Assembly: GCA_030691985.1 (NCBI GenBank)
Contig: JAUYDB010000056.1
Location: 1-5,919, forward strand
DNA: 5,919 bases
Origin: Candidatus Omnitrophota bacterium
GTDB lineage: Bacteria > Omnitrophota > Gorgyraeia > 2-01-FULL-45-10
Direction: 5' to 3'
Below the pieces are notes generated by a model, which saw only the letters and a program-made list of their open reading frames with translations, ran no database searches and was not told the origin of the DNA. The first letter of the stretch is position 1; every line of letters starts with the position of its first letter. This document shows, in pieces, positions 5,915-5,919 of this stretch. The position numbers and the translations under genes are program-made.

Positions 5915-5919
5915 TTTCC

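Overview
The window is an ordinary-looking stretch of bacterial chromosome of middling GC content. It carries four protein genes, all on the minus strand, so transcription runs from the right end to the left. In transcription order they are: a LeuA/NifV-type Claisen-condensing synthase (5807 to 4566), a short secreted or envelope proline-rich protein of unknown function (4302 to 3604), adenylosuccinate synthetase purA (3595 to 2327), and a membrane-embedded ion-pumping pyrophosphatase hppA (2298 to 187). No tRNA, rRNA, CRISPR array, transposase or phage gene is visible. A predicted K+-dependent pyrophosphatase of the Thermotoga Na+-pump type and a LeuA-family enzyme of the kind found in anaerobes suggest an anaerobic, energy-limited bacterium. 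My impression is of an uncultured lineage such as Omnitrophota or a Desulfobacterota-like group. That is inference from protein flavour only, because the window has no phylogenetic marker that settles it.

The last three genes are tightly packed. There are 8 nt between the proline-rich gene and purA, with a purA Shine-Dalgarno sequence overlapping the upstream stop codon, and 28 nt between purA and hppA. They probably form one operon. The synthase gene is separated from them by about 260 nt that hold a repeat element, so it is probably a separate transcription unit. The four genes do not form one obvious pathway. purA makes adenylosuccinate for AMP synthesis, hppA converts pyrophosphate released by biosynthesis into an ion gradient, and the synthase joins an acyl-CoA to a 2-oxo acid.

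The most unusual content is between the genes. A 219-bp element at 4342-4560 is a long imperfect palindrome: two inverted arms of about 65 nt around a spacer of about 90 nt. Each arm contains a GGCC-NNNN-GGCC mini-hairpin and an inward-facing ATTTTGTT tract. A second, diverged copy lies at the left edge of the window (1-180) and is cut off by it; only its spacer and right arm are present. Both copies directly abut the stop codon of the gene transcribed towards them, and the similarity runs through that stop codon. This looks like a REP/BIME- or MITE-like interspersed element, possibly also serving as a terminator. A different GC-rich palindromic repeat (5845-5914) lies upstream of the synthase gene. 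The proline-rich gene contains a nearly exact 48-bp internal duplication.
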